From: Pseudomonas psychrophila
Lineage (GTDB): Bacteria; Pseudomonadota; Gammaproteobacteria; Pseudomonadales; Pseudomonadaceae
Length of the DNA stretch: 64,000 bases
NCBI RefSeq assembly: GCF_001043005.1
Contig: NZ_JYKZ01000003.1
Location: 372,001 to 436,000 of the forward strand
Reading direction: 5' to 3'
Part shown: positions 36,483 through 44,950 of the stretch, piece after piece
Numbering within the stretch: the first letter of the stretch is position 1
Layout of the letters: each line of letters opens with the position of its first letter
Notes under the pieces: generated by a model
What the model was told of the DNA's origin: nothing
Database searches by the model: none
The model's input: the letters and a program-made list of their open reading frames with translations, nothing else
Translations under genes and position numbers: made by a program

Positions 36483-38260
36483 GCCTGCAACCAGAGGTCG
36501 CCGATCAGGGCTTCATCACCCGGCGCATCATCGATTGTTGCCTGCGCGAAGACATTCGCGGGGTTGTCAGCCAGGGGCAGCTTGGCCCGCTGCCCGAAGC
36601 GTTGAGCCCCTATCTGGATCATCAGCCCGGCGCCCACTGGCTCCGTATCGCCCATTTGGGCGCCGACGAGCTATGGCTGCCCGTTGTCAGGGCCTATCCG
36701 TTGCAGGACTGGATCGGTACAGGCGACGCCTGGATCAAGGTTTCGTCGCAACAACCGGTCGAGGTCCAGCGCGGCTATTCGCAATGGCTGGGCCACTTGA
36801 GTCAGGGCCTGGATGAAGAAAGCGTGGCGCTGTTCGCGGCGTATCTGAAAGAAGCGGATTGCGCCACTGAACACCGGACCCTGTGCAATCAGGCCTATCA
36901 CCACTGTGCCCCCGGTCTCGGTGATGTCATTGCGCTCAAGGACTGGTCACAGCGGTTGTTGAAAATAGACCAGTTGGCGAGCTATCTGGATCACCCGTTC
37001 TACCCCACGGCGCGGGCTAAAAGCGGTTTCGATGCGGCGGCGCTTAAAGGCTACGCCCCGGAGTTTGCACCGCGCTTTGAACTCAACTGGCTGGCGATTC
37101 CCAACCAGGCGCTGACCCTGACCAGCCCGCCGCCGCCGCATTGGCCGGACTTTGAAGAAGTCGGCCTGTCGCCGACCTTGCACAACAGCCATTCATTGTT
37201 GCCGGTTCATCCGCTGACCTGGAACGAACTTGAGCACTATGGCTTGCCCGAAGGCACACTCAGGGCTCCACGTACCGCCATGCAGGTCGAGCCCACACTG
37301 TCCGTGCGAACGGTGGTGTGCATCGACCAACCGCAGTGGCACCTCAAACTGCCGTTGCTGGTCAGCACCCTCGGGGCGCGCAATTTACGCCTGATCAAAC
37401 CGAGCACTCTGTATGACGGTCACTGGTTTCAAACCACCTTGATGGCTTTGGCCGAGCGCGATACGGCCCTGGCATCCCGGTATCTGCACGTCGATGAAAA
37501 ACATGGCGGTCATGCGGACCAGAGTCGTCATCTGGCTTACATCGTGCGTCGTTATCCCTCAGGTCTTGAAAACACCACGCTGGTGCCCGTCGCAGCGCTG
37601 GCCAGCCCGCTTACCGATGGGCGGCTGTTCCTTGAGCAATTGGTCGAGCGCTTCTACGCAGGTTCATTGCAACACTGGCTCAACGACTATCTCGACCTGC
37701 TGCTGCAGGTGCATCTGCGGCTTTGGCTGCATTACGGCATCGCATTGGAGGCCAACCAGCAGAACGCCGTACTGATTTTCGAACCCGGGCAACCATTGCG
37801 ACTGTTGATGAAGGACAACGACGCCGCTCGTTTGTGGCCTCAGCGCTTCGCTGCTGCCTGCCCGGATCTCGCCGATTTGCCGACAGCGCTGCAGGATGAG
37901 CGCATTCGTGTCGACAGCACCCAGCCCTTGGCCGAGATGTTCTGCACCATCACCTTGCAACTGAACATCGTGGCCATTGTTGAGGCCATTGCGGTCGCGG
38001 GGCTGTCCTCCCGATCCAGCCTGTACGGTACGTTGCGTCAGCGCCTGATGCTTTGTCTGGAGCAGCTCGAAACAGACGGCATCAACTGTGACGACGCACG
38101 CCTGTGGCTGCTCGACAGCCCGAAACTGCCGGTCAAGTACCTGCTCAGTGCAGGCAGCCTGTTGAGCAAGGCGCATTCCGGTGCCAGTGATATCAACAAG
38201 TTCTACGGCTACAGCGCGGCGAACTTCCTGCTGGAGGAGGGGGCATGCAACGCCGTCTGA
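36479..38260 (+). CDS. pvsB: NIS siderophore synthetase (PvsB-like, IucA/IucC family)
   Basis: A 593-residue NRPS-independent siderophore synthetase condensing a carboxylate (citrate or 2-oxoglutarate) with an amine or alcohol through an adenylate. IucA/IucC marks: LLPVHPLTWNELEHYGL, PTLSVRTVVC, KLPLLVSTLGARNLRLI, and KDNDAARL. The normally invariant E-x-H-x-QN motif reads ALEANQQN, with Asn in the usual His place. Start at ATG 36479 overlaps the pvsA stop; an ATG 12 bases earlier is possible. It overlaps the exporter gene by 16 bases. Confidence 0.85.
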   Translation: MSLQPEVADQGFITRRIIDCCLREDIRGVVSQGQLGPLPEALSPYLDHQPGAHWLRIAHLGADELWLPVVRAYPLQDWIGTGDAWIKVSSQQPVEVQRGYSQWLGHLSQGLDEESVALFAAYLKEADCATEHRTLCNQAYHHCAPGLGDVIALKDWSQRLLKIDQLASYLDHPFYPTARAKSGFDAAALKGYAPEFAPRFELNWLAIPNQALTLTSPPPPHWPDFEEVGLSPTLHNSHSLLPVHPLTWNELEHYGLPEGTLRAPRTAMQVEPTLSVRTVVCIDQPQWHLKLPLLVSTLGARNLRLIKPSTLYDGHWFQTTLMALAERDTALASRYLHVDEKHGGHADQSRHLAYIVRRYPSGLENTTLVPVAALASPLTDGRLFLEQLVERFYAGSLQHWLNDYLDLLLQVHLRLWLHYGIALEANQQNAVLIFEPGQPLRLLMKDNDAARLWPQRFAAACPDLADLPTALQDERIRVDSTQPLAEMFCTITLQLNIVAIVEAIAVAGLSSRSSLYGTLRQRLMLCLEQLETDGINCDDARLWLLDSPKLPVKYLLSAGSLLSKAHSGASDINKFYGYSAANFLLEEGACNAV

Positions 38261-39387
38261 TCACCAGCGTCCTGCTGGGGCATTTCCTGTCGGCTTTCAC
38301 GGCGCTGGGGATTCCGCTGTACCTGCCGCGCATCCTGGCCGATCTGGCGCCCGGTACCCCTGGGTGGGCCATTGGTGTGCTGTTTGTATTGCCGACACTG
38401 TGCACCGCGCTGGCAGCGCCGATCTGGGGGCGCTGGGCCGATCGCAACGGCTGTCGCCTGTCATTGCTGCGCGCTCATGCCGGGCTGTTCGCGGGTTTTC
38501 TGCTGGCAGGCTTTAGCCCCAATCTGACGGTGTTCGTTCTGGCGTTAATCATCCAGGGCACTTTCGGTGGTGCGATGGCGGCGTCCAACGCCTATCTGTC
38601 GACCCAGTTCAAGGACGGGGACCTGTCCCGAGCCCTGAACTGGACACAGTATTCGGCGCGGCTGGCGATGATCACTGGTCCGATCCTGCTGGGGCTGATG
38701 ACTTCCAAAGGTCTGGGGTTAAGCCTGTACAGCTATCTGGCCTGGTTGCCGCTACTGGCCTTTGTGCTCGTCCTGGCGTTGCCCAACGACAAGCCCAGGC
38801 ATGCTCTGGACAGCAAAAAAAACCAGGCATTGGGTGAGCTGCCGCCAGATATGGCGCGGCTGCTGGCGGTGCAGTTTTTATTCAGCTTCGCCATGGTCGT
38901 CACCTTTCCCTACTTCATGCCGTTCGGCGAGCAATTGGGAATCGGCAGCGACACCTTGATCGGCGTGCTCTACAGCCTGCCGCATCTGGTGTACCTGCTG
39001 GCCTTGCCCTGGGTGCACAAGCATCAGGGCAACCTGCTGTTGCCGGGGTTGGCGCTGCTGGCAATCAGTAACGCGCTGCAGTTCTGGAGTGTGCAGGCCG
39101 AGCCTTTATTCGCCCTGCGCCTGCTCAGCGGGGCGGGCATGTTGCTCAGTTTTGTCGGGTTGCACCGCTGCCTGAGCCAGCGCAGTCGCCAAGGCAGTGC
39201 AGGGCGCATGTTTGGCTGGTTCGATTCCAGCGGCAAATGGGCCGGTACCGCTGCCGGTGTCACCGCCGCCGTGGTCAGCCAGACCTGCGGCATTGCTTCT
39301 CCGTTTCTTGTTGCGTGCCTGGCAGCCATGGCGGCCATGGTAATCGCGCGCCCACTATTGATGACTTCCCGGGAGATTCCGGCATGA
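38245..39387 (+). CDS. pvsC: MFS exporter of the siderophore (PvsC-like)
   Basis: A 380-residue, 12-helix MFS permease. LGHFLSAFTALGIPLYLPRI opens the protein, PIWGRWADRNGCRLSLLRAH is the MFS loop-2/3 signature, and FGWFDSSGKWAGTAAGVTAA lies in the C-terminal half. Located between the two NIS synthetases exactly as pvsC is in vibrioferrin operons, it should export the finished siderophore across the inner membrane. A strong Shine-Dalgarno (GGAGGAGG) lies inside the end of pvsB. Confidence 0.85.
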   Translation: MQRRLITSVLLGHFLSAFTALGIPLYLPRILADLAPGTPGWAIGVLFVLPTLCTALAAPIWGRWADRNGCRLSLLRAHAGLFAGFLLAGFSPNLTVFVLALIIQGTFGGAMAASNAYLSTQFKDGDLSRALNWTQYSARLAMITGPILLGLMTSKGLGLSLYSYLAWLPLLAFVLVLALPNDKPRHALDSKKNQALGELPPDMARLLAVQFLFSFAMVVTFPYFMPFGEQLGIGSDTLIGVLYSLPHLVYLLALPWVHKHQGNLLLPGLALLAISNALQFWSVQAEPLFALRLLSGAGMLLSFVGLHRCLSQRSRQGSAGRMFGWFDSSGKWAGTAAGVTAAVVSQTCGIASPFLVACLAAMAAMVIARPLLMTSREIPA

Positions 39388-41159
39388 CGTTCGCAAGACA
39401 TACCCCTTCGCTGAACACTGTATCCCTGCAGGACCATGCCCTTGATGGCGAAGCACAGCGACATGCCATTGAGTGCCTGCTCAATTGCTATTTGCGTGAA
39501 TATGCATTGCCCCGCAATGAGGCCAACCTGAACTATCAGGCTCAGGACTTGCCAATGAGCCTGCGCCAGGCCAACGGCCGTTGCATCAGCATTCGCCTGC
39601 CCGGCGGCCGGTTGGTGGTACGCATCGATCGCGCCAGCCTTCTGGGACGATGCCATTACCTCAGCGCACCTTATTTCAAGGGCAACCAACAGAGCTGGCG
39701 GCCGCTGGACGCCCATGAGCTGGCACGCCTGCTGTGTACGCCGCTCAGTGGCGCCGAGCGCGTCGGCGAGATGCTGCAGCAAGTCGCCAACAGCCTGCTG
39801 ATCACCCGTACCTTTCTGCGCCACTCCCGTCCTGCCAATGAAGTTGCCGATAGCCTGCTGGCGTCCGAGCAACATCAGCTGTGGGGTCACGCCCTGCATC
39901 CGACTCCGAAGAGTCGAGAAGGTATTTCCCATGACGATTTGCTGGCCTGCTCGCCTGAAGTCGGGGCGCGCTTTCAATTGCACTGGTTCAAGGTCGACCC
40001 GGCGCTGATACGGCATCAGGGCGATGACCCGCGCAGCACCTTGCGCGACCTATCGGGGCGCGACGACGCTTACCCGTGCCACCCCTGGGAAGTCGCCCGT
40101 ATACTGGCCGACCCGCTGGTGCAGCGCGCACAGCAGCAGGGCTTGATTACATACCTCGGTGCTTTGGGACAGTCCATGTACCCGACGTCGTCGGTGCGCA
40201 CGCTTTACCATCCGCAGTTGCCCTATTTCATGAAGTTCTCGATGCACGTGCGCCTGACCAACTGCGTGCGCAAGAACGCCTGGTATGAGCTTGACAGTGC
40301 CGTCGCTCTGACCCGGCTGCTCGGCCCTGTCATGAACGAGCTGGCGATGCAGCAACCTGGTTTCAGGCTGATGCCCGAACCCAGTGCCACCAGCCTGGAC
40401 CTCAGTGCTTTGGGCACCCTTGAACAGGCCCGGGAAGTCACTGAATGCTTCGGTATCGTGTACCGGGAAAACCTCTGCGCCGCAGACCGCGAGCGGTATC
40501 AGCCGCAAGTGGCAATGGCGCTGTTCACCTGGGATCAACAGGGTCGCAGCGTGTGCCGCGAACAGGTACAGCGCTATGCCGACCGCGCCGGTCTGGGCAT
40601 TGAGCTCGCCACCCTGAACTGGCTGGATGCCTATGCTGCCCAGATGCTTGGCGGCGTACTGTATTGCCTGTTCCGTGAGGGCGTAGCGCTGGAGCCGCAC
40701 TTGCAGAATACGGTCATCGGTTTCGCCGAGGATGGGCTGCCAAGCCAGGTGTGGATTCGAGACCTTGAAGGCACCAAGCTGGTCCCTGAAATCTGGCCCG
40801 CTGAACGCCTCAGCGCACTGGATGAGCGCACCCGCAGCTCGGTGTACTACAGCGCACAAAAGGCCTGGCAGCGGGTGGGCTACTGCGCCCTGGTGAACAA
40901 TCTGGGCGAGGCAGTGTTCCATCTGGCCAGCGGTAGCACTGCCCTGGAGCAACAACTGTGGGCACGTATCGGCGACCTGCTGCAGGTGCAATCAGAGCGG
41001 CTTGGCCACCCCGAGCCCCTGCGAGCGTTGTGCGCCGGTGCACCATTGCCGAGCAAAGAGAACTTCATGACACGCCTGATGATGCGCGCCGACCGTGAAG
41101 CCGGTTACACCCTGTTGCCCAGTCCGCTGGCGATCATTGAAAAGAGCCAATGCGCATGA
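39384..41159 (+). CDS. pvsD: NIS siderophore synthetase (PvsD-like, IucA/IucC family)
   Basis: The second NIS synthetase, 591 residues. The motifs are all canonical: YPCHPWEVARILADPLV, PTSSVRTLYHP, YFMKFSMHVRLTNCVRKN, GVALEPHLQNTVIGF (with the His that the upstream paralog lacks) and WIRDLEGTKLV. ATG at 39384 overlaps the exporter stop (ATGA) and has GGGAG eight bases upstream; a longer frame is an overlap artefact. In the related AcsD the enzyme joins citrate to serine, which is the best guess for one of the two synthetases here. Confidence 0.87.
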   Translation: MTFARHTPSLNTVSLQDHALDGEAQRHAIECLLNCYLREYALPRNEANLNYQAQDLPMSLRQANGRCISIRLPGGRLVVRIDRASLLGRCHYLSAPYFKGNQQSWRPLDAHELARLLCTPLSGAERVGEMLQQVANSLLITRTFLRHSRPANEVADSLLASEQHQLWGHALHPTPKSREGISHDDLLACSPEVGARFQLHWFKVDPALIRHQGDDPRSTLRDLSGRDDAYPCHPWEVARILADPLVQRAQQQGLITYLGALGQSMYPTSSVRTLYHPQLPYFMKFSMHVRLTNCVRKNAWYELDSAVALTRLLGPVMNELAMQQPGFRLMPEPSATSLDLSALGTLEQAREVTECFGIVYRENLCAADRERYQPQVAMALFTWDQQGRSVCREQVQRYADRAGLGIELATLNWLDAYAAQMLGGVLYCLFREGVALEPHLQNTVIGFAEDGLPSQVWIRDLEGTKLVPEIWPAERLSALDERTRSSVYYSAQKAWQRVGYCALVNNLGEAVFHLASGSTALEQQLWARIGDLLQVQSERLGHPEPLRALCAGAPLPSKENFMTRLMMRADREAGYTLLPSPLAIIEKSQCA

Positions 41160-42340
41160 GCCTTCCTGCATCCGTCACCCACTGCATCGAGCAGCTCAAG
41201 GCTGAGCACGACGGGCCATTATGTGCCTACGTTTACGACCTGCCTGCCCTTGAACGGCACGTACAGGCAATGCGCCAGGTACTGCCCAAAAGCTGTGAAC
41301 TGTTCTACGCCGCCAAGGCCAATCCGGAAGCCCGGGTGCTGAAATCCCTTGCCCCTTGGGTCGATGGCTTTGAAGCTGCTTCAGGCGGCGAACTGACGTG
41401 GCTGCATGACCAGTGCCCCGACCAGCCGCTGATTTTTGGCGGCCCCGGCAAGCTTGATCGCGAGCTGGATCTCGCCCTGCAGTACCGGATATCGGCGTTT
41501 CATGTGGAGAGCGTGACCGAATTGCGCAGCCTGGCACGCATCGCCCGTGAGCGTGGCGTGCAGGCACCGGTCATGCTGCGATTGAATCTGAAGCTGGCCC
41601 AGGCACCGCAAAGCCGATTGGTCATGGGAGGCAAACCCACGCCATTCGGTCTGGATGAAGAGGGGCTCGCCAGTGCCCTGCACCTACTGCGTGAAGAGCC
41701 GTCTCTGGAGCTAAAGGGGCTGCACTTCCATCTTCTGTCACACCAGCTGGATGTGGACGCGCACCTGGAGTTGATTCGCAGCTACTTCCTGACATTCCGC
41801 AAGCTGTGCGCCGACAACGGCCTGCAACTGCCGATCCTGAATGTCGGCGGAGGCATGGGCATCCACTATCAGGACCCGGCGCAGTCGTTCGACTGGCCAC
41901 GGTTCTGTCAGGGCCTGCAGGGTTTGATCGATGAGTACGACATGGGCGCCACCTGCATTCGTTTCGAGATTGGCCGATTTATCAGTGCTGCCTGTGGCTA
42001 CTACGTCATGCAGGTACTGGACATAAAAAGCAGTCATGGCGAGTTCTTTGCCATTGGCCGCGGCGGTACGCATCACTTCCGCACGCCTGCTGCTCAAGGC
42101 CATGACCATCCGTTCACGGTAGTACGAGGCACTCAGCCAGCTCAGATCAGTGATCAGGAGGTCACGCTGGTGGGGCAGTTATGTACGCCAAAGGATGTGC
42201 TGGCCAGACGGCAACCCGTGGCGCAACTGGCGATAGGTGACTTGCTGGTGTTCACCCTGGCGGGGGCTTATGCCTGGAACATCTCGCATCAGAACTTCCT
42301 GATGCACGAGCCGCCACTGAAAGTGTTTATCGAGGGTTGA
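41156..42340 (+). CDS. pvsE: PLP-dependent decarboxylase of siderophore biosynthesis (PvsE-like)
   Basis: A 394-residue type III-fold PLP enzyme of the diaminopimelate/ornithine decarboxylase group, close in pattern to SbnH. The Schiff-base lysine is in ELFYAAKANPEARVLK; the glycine-rich phosphate site is LPILNVGGGMGIHY; FEIGRFISAACGYYVMQVLD carries the E-x-GR motif; RGGTHHFRTPAA and VGQLCTPKDVLA (catalytic Cys) follow. It probably removes CO2 from a citryl-serine type intermediate to give the ethanolamine part. Start chosen at ATG 41156 (overlapping the previous stop); ATG 41150 is the alternative. Last gene of the operon. Confidence 0.85.
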   Translation: MSLPASVTHCIEQLKAEHDGPLCAYVYDLPALERHVQAMRQVLPKSCELFYAAKANPEARVLKSLAPWVDGFEAASGGELTWLHDQCPDQPLIFGGPGKLDRELDLALQYRISAFHVESVTELRSLARIARERGVQAPVMLRLNLKLAQAPQSRLVMGGKPTPFGLDEEGLASALHLLREEPSLELKGLHFHLLSHQLDVDAHLELIRSYFLTFRKLCADNGLQLPILNVGGGMGIHYQDPAQSFDWPRFCQGLQGLIDEYDMGATCIRFEIGRFISAACGYYVMQVLDIKSSHGEFFAIGRGGTHHFRTPAAQGHDHPFTVVRGTQPAQISDQEVTLVGQLCTPKDVLARRQPVAQLAIGDLLVFTLAGAYAWNISHQNFLMHEPPLKVFIEG

Positions 42341-42352
42341 GGCTGAGCAGTA

Positions 42353-42388
42353 CCGCTGCGGGAGCGAGCAGGCTCGCTCCCGCAGCGG
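42353..42388. terminator. REP-derived perfect hairpin ending the siderophore operon
   Basis: CCGCTGCGGGAGCGAGC, a 2-base loop and the exact reverse complement: a 17-bp perfect stem carrying the REP core in a compact form. It lies between the convergent pvsE-like and MFS genes, so it may serve as bidirectional terminator although no T-tract follows. Confidence 0.75.
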
Positions 42389-42395
42389 GTGATCA

Positions 42396-43826
42396 TCACG
42401 GCACGACTGGCTGCGGTGTTATGTTCGAGACGTTGTGGGCGGGCATCATCTCCCAGGCATCACGGGGTTCGTCCAGATCGCGGTTGAGTGTTTCCGGAGT
42501 TTTGAAGGTGGTGTAAAGGGTGATCAGCGTCAGTAGCGACAGGTAGCAGGCAATCGGCAGCCAGGCGCCAATGCCCGCGCTGGCGTCGCCATCGTGGCTG
42601 GCCACGACCAGGGCGATAAGGCCTGCGCCGATCAAGGGCGCAATGCCACCCGCGATCACGGCCGAGGCTTCCCTGGCGATGGAAACGCCCATGTAACGGT
42701 GACGCGAACCAAACAGCTCGGGCATAAGCGCCGCTTGCGTACCGAACATCCCCCAGGTACCGATGCCCAGCGCGATGGAGATGGCAATGATGCTCGCCAC
42801 CACATTGCCCTGACTCAGTACCCACCACACCGGAAAAGCCAATACCAGTTGCAGCATGGCAAAAGCCCGGTAGACCACCACACGACCAAAGCGGTCGCTG
42901 AGCTTGCCGGCAATCGGCACCGTCAGCGCGCCAAGGCTGGCGGCGCAGATCAATGTCAGTACACCCACCGGGCCTTGCAGTCCAACCACGCCAACGATGT
43001 AGCTCACCGCCAGGGCTTGATAAATCGAAGAACCGCCGTTTTCTCCCAGGCGCAGGCCGATGCCGAGCAGCAGGGTGGGCTTGGAGTGCTTCATGGCACT
43101 TTTAAGCGGGTTGTCGCAGACGCGCTTGAGTGCCTTGAGGCGGATAAATGTCGGCGATTCCTTGAGCGACAAACGCATGTACAGGCCCAGGGCAACGATC
43201 ACCACGCTGCTGAAAAACGGTATGCGCCACAGTCCGCTCTCCAGCACGTTGTCACTGCTGCTGATGACCAAAAAGTACACCAGCGCCGCAAGGATGGTGC
43301 CCAGCTGGATGCCAAGGAATGGCAAGGCGGCATAGAAACCGCGTCTGCCTTCGGGGGCGTACTCGGTCATCATGACGGCTGCGCCTGCCTGCTCGGCACC
43401 TGCGCCCAGGCCCTGGAGCAGACGCAGAACCACCAGCAGGACCGGTGCCAGATAACCGACCTGTTCAAAAGTGGGCAGGGCGCCAATCAGGGTGCTGGAA
43501 ACACCCATCAGCAGCACGGTGGATGTCAGCACGAATTTGCGCCCTACGCGGTCTCCGATCATGCCGAACAGCACGCCGCCGAGGGGGCGAATGGCAAAAC
43601 CCAGGAAGTAAGTACCGAAGCTGGCGATGAGGCTCATGGTACGGGTCTGTTCAGGAAAGAACAGCGGCCCGAAAATCAGTGCGGCGGCCAGCGTATAGAG
43701 GGCAAAGTCGTAATATTCCAGAGCACTGCCCAAGGAGCAGGCCCAGGCAGCGCGGTGCAAGTCTTTCTTGTGTTCTTGCGGTTCGGGGACCAGGTCAATG
43801 TCAGATGGAGAATGATCATGAGTCAT
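42396..43826 (-). CDS. MHS-family MFS transporter
   Basis: A 476-residue metabolite:proton symporter. GSALEYYDFALYTLAAALIF, FLGFAIRPLGGVLFGMIGD, RVGRKFVLTST and LLQGLGAGAEQAGAAVMMTE are the MHS signatures. It is the last gene of a minus-strand group with a shikimate-dehydrogenase-like enzyme, a DapA-family lyase and a class II aldolase, so an organic acid taken up for catabolism is the probable cargo. Shikimate/quinate-like compounds are possible but unproven. The 60-base gap to the next gene supports co-transcription. Confidence 0.85.
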   Translation of the reverse strand: MTHDHSPSDIDLVPEPQEHKKDLHRAAWACSLGSALEYYDFALYTLAAALIFGPLFFPEQTRTMSLIASFGTYFLGFAIRPLGGVLFGMIGDRVGRKFVLTSTVLLMGVSSTLIGALPTFEQVGYLAPVLLVVLRLLQGLGAGAEQAGAAVMMTEYAPEGRRGFYAALPFLGIQLGTILAALVYFLVISSSDNVLESGLWRIPFFSSVVIVALGLYMRLSLKESPTFIRLKALKRVCDNPLKSAMKHSKPTLLLGIGLRLGENGGSSIYQALAVSYIVGVVGLQGPVGVLTLICAASLGALTVPIAGKLSDRFGRVVVYRAFAMLQLVLAFPVWWVLSQGNVVASIIAISIALGIGTWGMFGTQAALMPELFGSRHRYMGVSIAREASAVIAGGIAPLIGAGLIALVVASHDGDASAGIGAWLPIACYLSLLTLITLYTTFKTPETLNRDLDEPRDAWEMMPAHNVSNITPQPVVP

Positions 43827-43886
43827 GTTGGTACCTTCTGGTAGGTGCCTTTACGGCATCTTGTTATCGATAGGCAGCAGGGTTAC

Positions 43887-44702
43887 TTACAATTTCAGTC
43901 TCTGTATTTCATGGAGCATGGCCTGCTCCATAACGTCGATGGGTGCATCGTGTTCGGTGTACAACTCGATTTGCCGACATGCCTGGTGCACCAGCATGCG
44001 TGTGCCGCTAACCGTGCGGCAGCCCAGCGCTGCCGCTTGCAGCAGCAGGGCGGTCTGCACGGGCATGAACGCCACGTCCATGACAATCAGGTGGCTGGCC
44101 AGCAGGCCGTCCAGCGGGTTGCTGTCTGGCTGCTTGAACCCCACGGACGTCGCGTTGATGACGATGTCGAAATCCTGGGCTGCAAATGCATCGACGCTGC
44201 CGCCCCATCGAGCCCCCAAATCCTCGGTCAACGCCTTGCCGCGCTCGCGGCTGCGGTTAAACACCGTGACCCGGGCCGCCGCTTGCAGGCAGCCGTAAAC
44301 CACGGCCCGGGCAGCGCCACCGGCACCGATCACGGCAATGCGCCTGTTGTTCAGTTCGCTGACTTCCTGCAGGGCACGCACTGCGCCCAGATAGTCGGTG
44401 TTGTAGCCAGTAAGCACGCCGTCAATGTTATTGATGGTGTTGACTGCGCCAATCACGTGGGCGGACTCGTCAATCACATCCAGATGAGCCATCACGGCGG
44501 TTTTGTAAGGCATGGACACGTTCATGCCGCGTATACCCAAGGCCCGGATGGCCGCGACGGCGGCCACCGGGTCTTCTACGCCAAAGCACACAAAGGTGTA
44601 GTCCAGACCGAGCGCGGCATAGGCCGCATTGTGAATTTTTGCGGAGAGGGAAAACGGCGACCCCATGATCGAACCGCACAGGGTTGGCAGGGATTGGGGC
44701 AT
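43887..44702 (-). CDS. shikimate dehydrogenase-family oxidoreductase
   Basis: A 271-residue AroE-superfamily enzyme. The substrate loop reads GMNVSMPYKTAVM, keeping the catalytic Lys; TGYNTDYLG holds the Asp; NRRIAVIGAGGAARAVVYG is the nucleotide-binding glycine motif and VTVFNRSRERGKAL the NADP-type NR-x-x-R loop. The N-x-S-x-P-x-K variant and the setting with transporter, lyase and aldolase genes suggest a catabolic or specialised paralog (SdhL/RifI/YdiB-like), not the biosynthetic aroE. A strong palindrome lies 92 bases upstream. Confidence 0.85.
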   Translation of the reverse strand: MPQSLPTLCGSIMGSPFSLSAKIHNAAYAALGLDYTFVCFGVEDPVAAVAAIRALGIRGMNVSMPYKTAVMAHLDVIDESAHVIGAVNTINNIDGVLTGYNTDYLGAVRALQEVSELNNRRIAVIGAGGAARAVVYGCLQAAARVTVFNRSRERGKALTEDLGARWGGSVDAFAAQDFDIVINATSVGFKQPDSNPLDGLLASHLIVMDVAFMPVQTALLLQAAALGCRTVSGTRMLVHQACRQIELYTEHDAPIDVMEQAMLHEIQRLKL

Positions 44703-44793
44703 GGGTGCCTCCTTGAATTAGATTTATGAGTGGGGCAATGCCGCCACTTTCAACCCCTGCCGGCCTTGAGTGCCAATCGTATATGGTGATGCC

Positions 44794-44814
44794 GTGATCA
44801 CGGATCGTGATCAC
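44794..44814. promoter_or_regulatory. 21-bp palindromic operator candidate
   Basis: GTGATCACG-GAT-CGTGATCAC: two perfect 9-bp arms with a 3-base centre, upstream of the shikimate-dehydrogenase-like gene. Each arm is itself nearly palindromic (GTGATCAC). It should bind a dimeric or tetrameric repressor; it differs from the site before the XRE-cupin gene. Confidence 0.6.
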
Positions 44815-44879
44815 CAAAAGAGCGGTGCCGCTGGTGTTGGATGTTGTGTGCCATCAACCCTGCAAGTGCTGGAAGAGAT

Positions 44880-44925
44880 TTCGTAGCCGCCGCCTCGCGG
44901 AGCGAGGCTGCGAACGGACACTACA
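44880..44925. repeat. short palindromic repeat of the GAGGCTGCG family
   Basis: CGTAGCCGCCGCCTCGCGGA followed by GCGAGGCTGCGAACGGACA; the core GCCTCGC-GGA-GCGAGGC is a perfect hairpin. It shares GAGGCTGCG(T/A)... with the 140-bp element at 16337 and is likely a degenerate member of that family. Confidence 0.55.
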
Positions 44926-44950
44926 TAAACTCAGATAAATACCGGACTCA

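Noticed and set aside
42594..43844. 416-codon plus-strand frame opposite the MHS transporter gene
   Set aside because: Gln/His/Arg-rich shadow frame with no domain; the opposite strand encodes a clear transporter.
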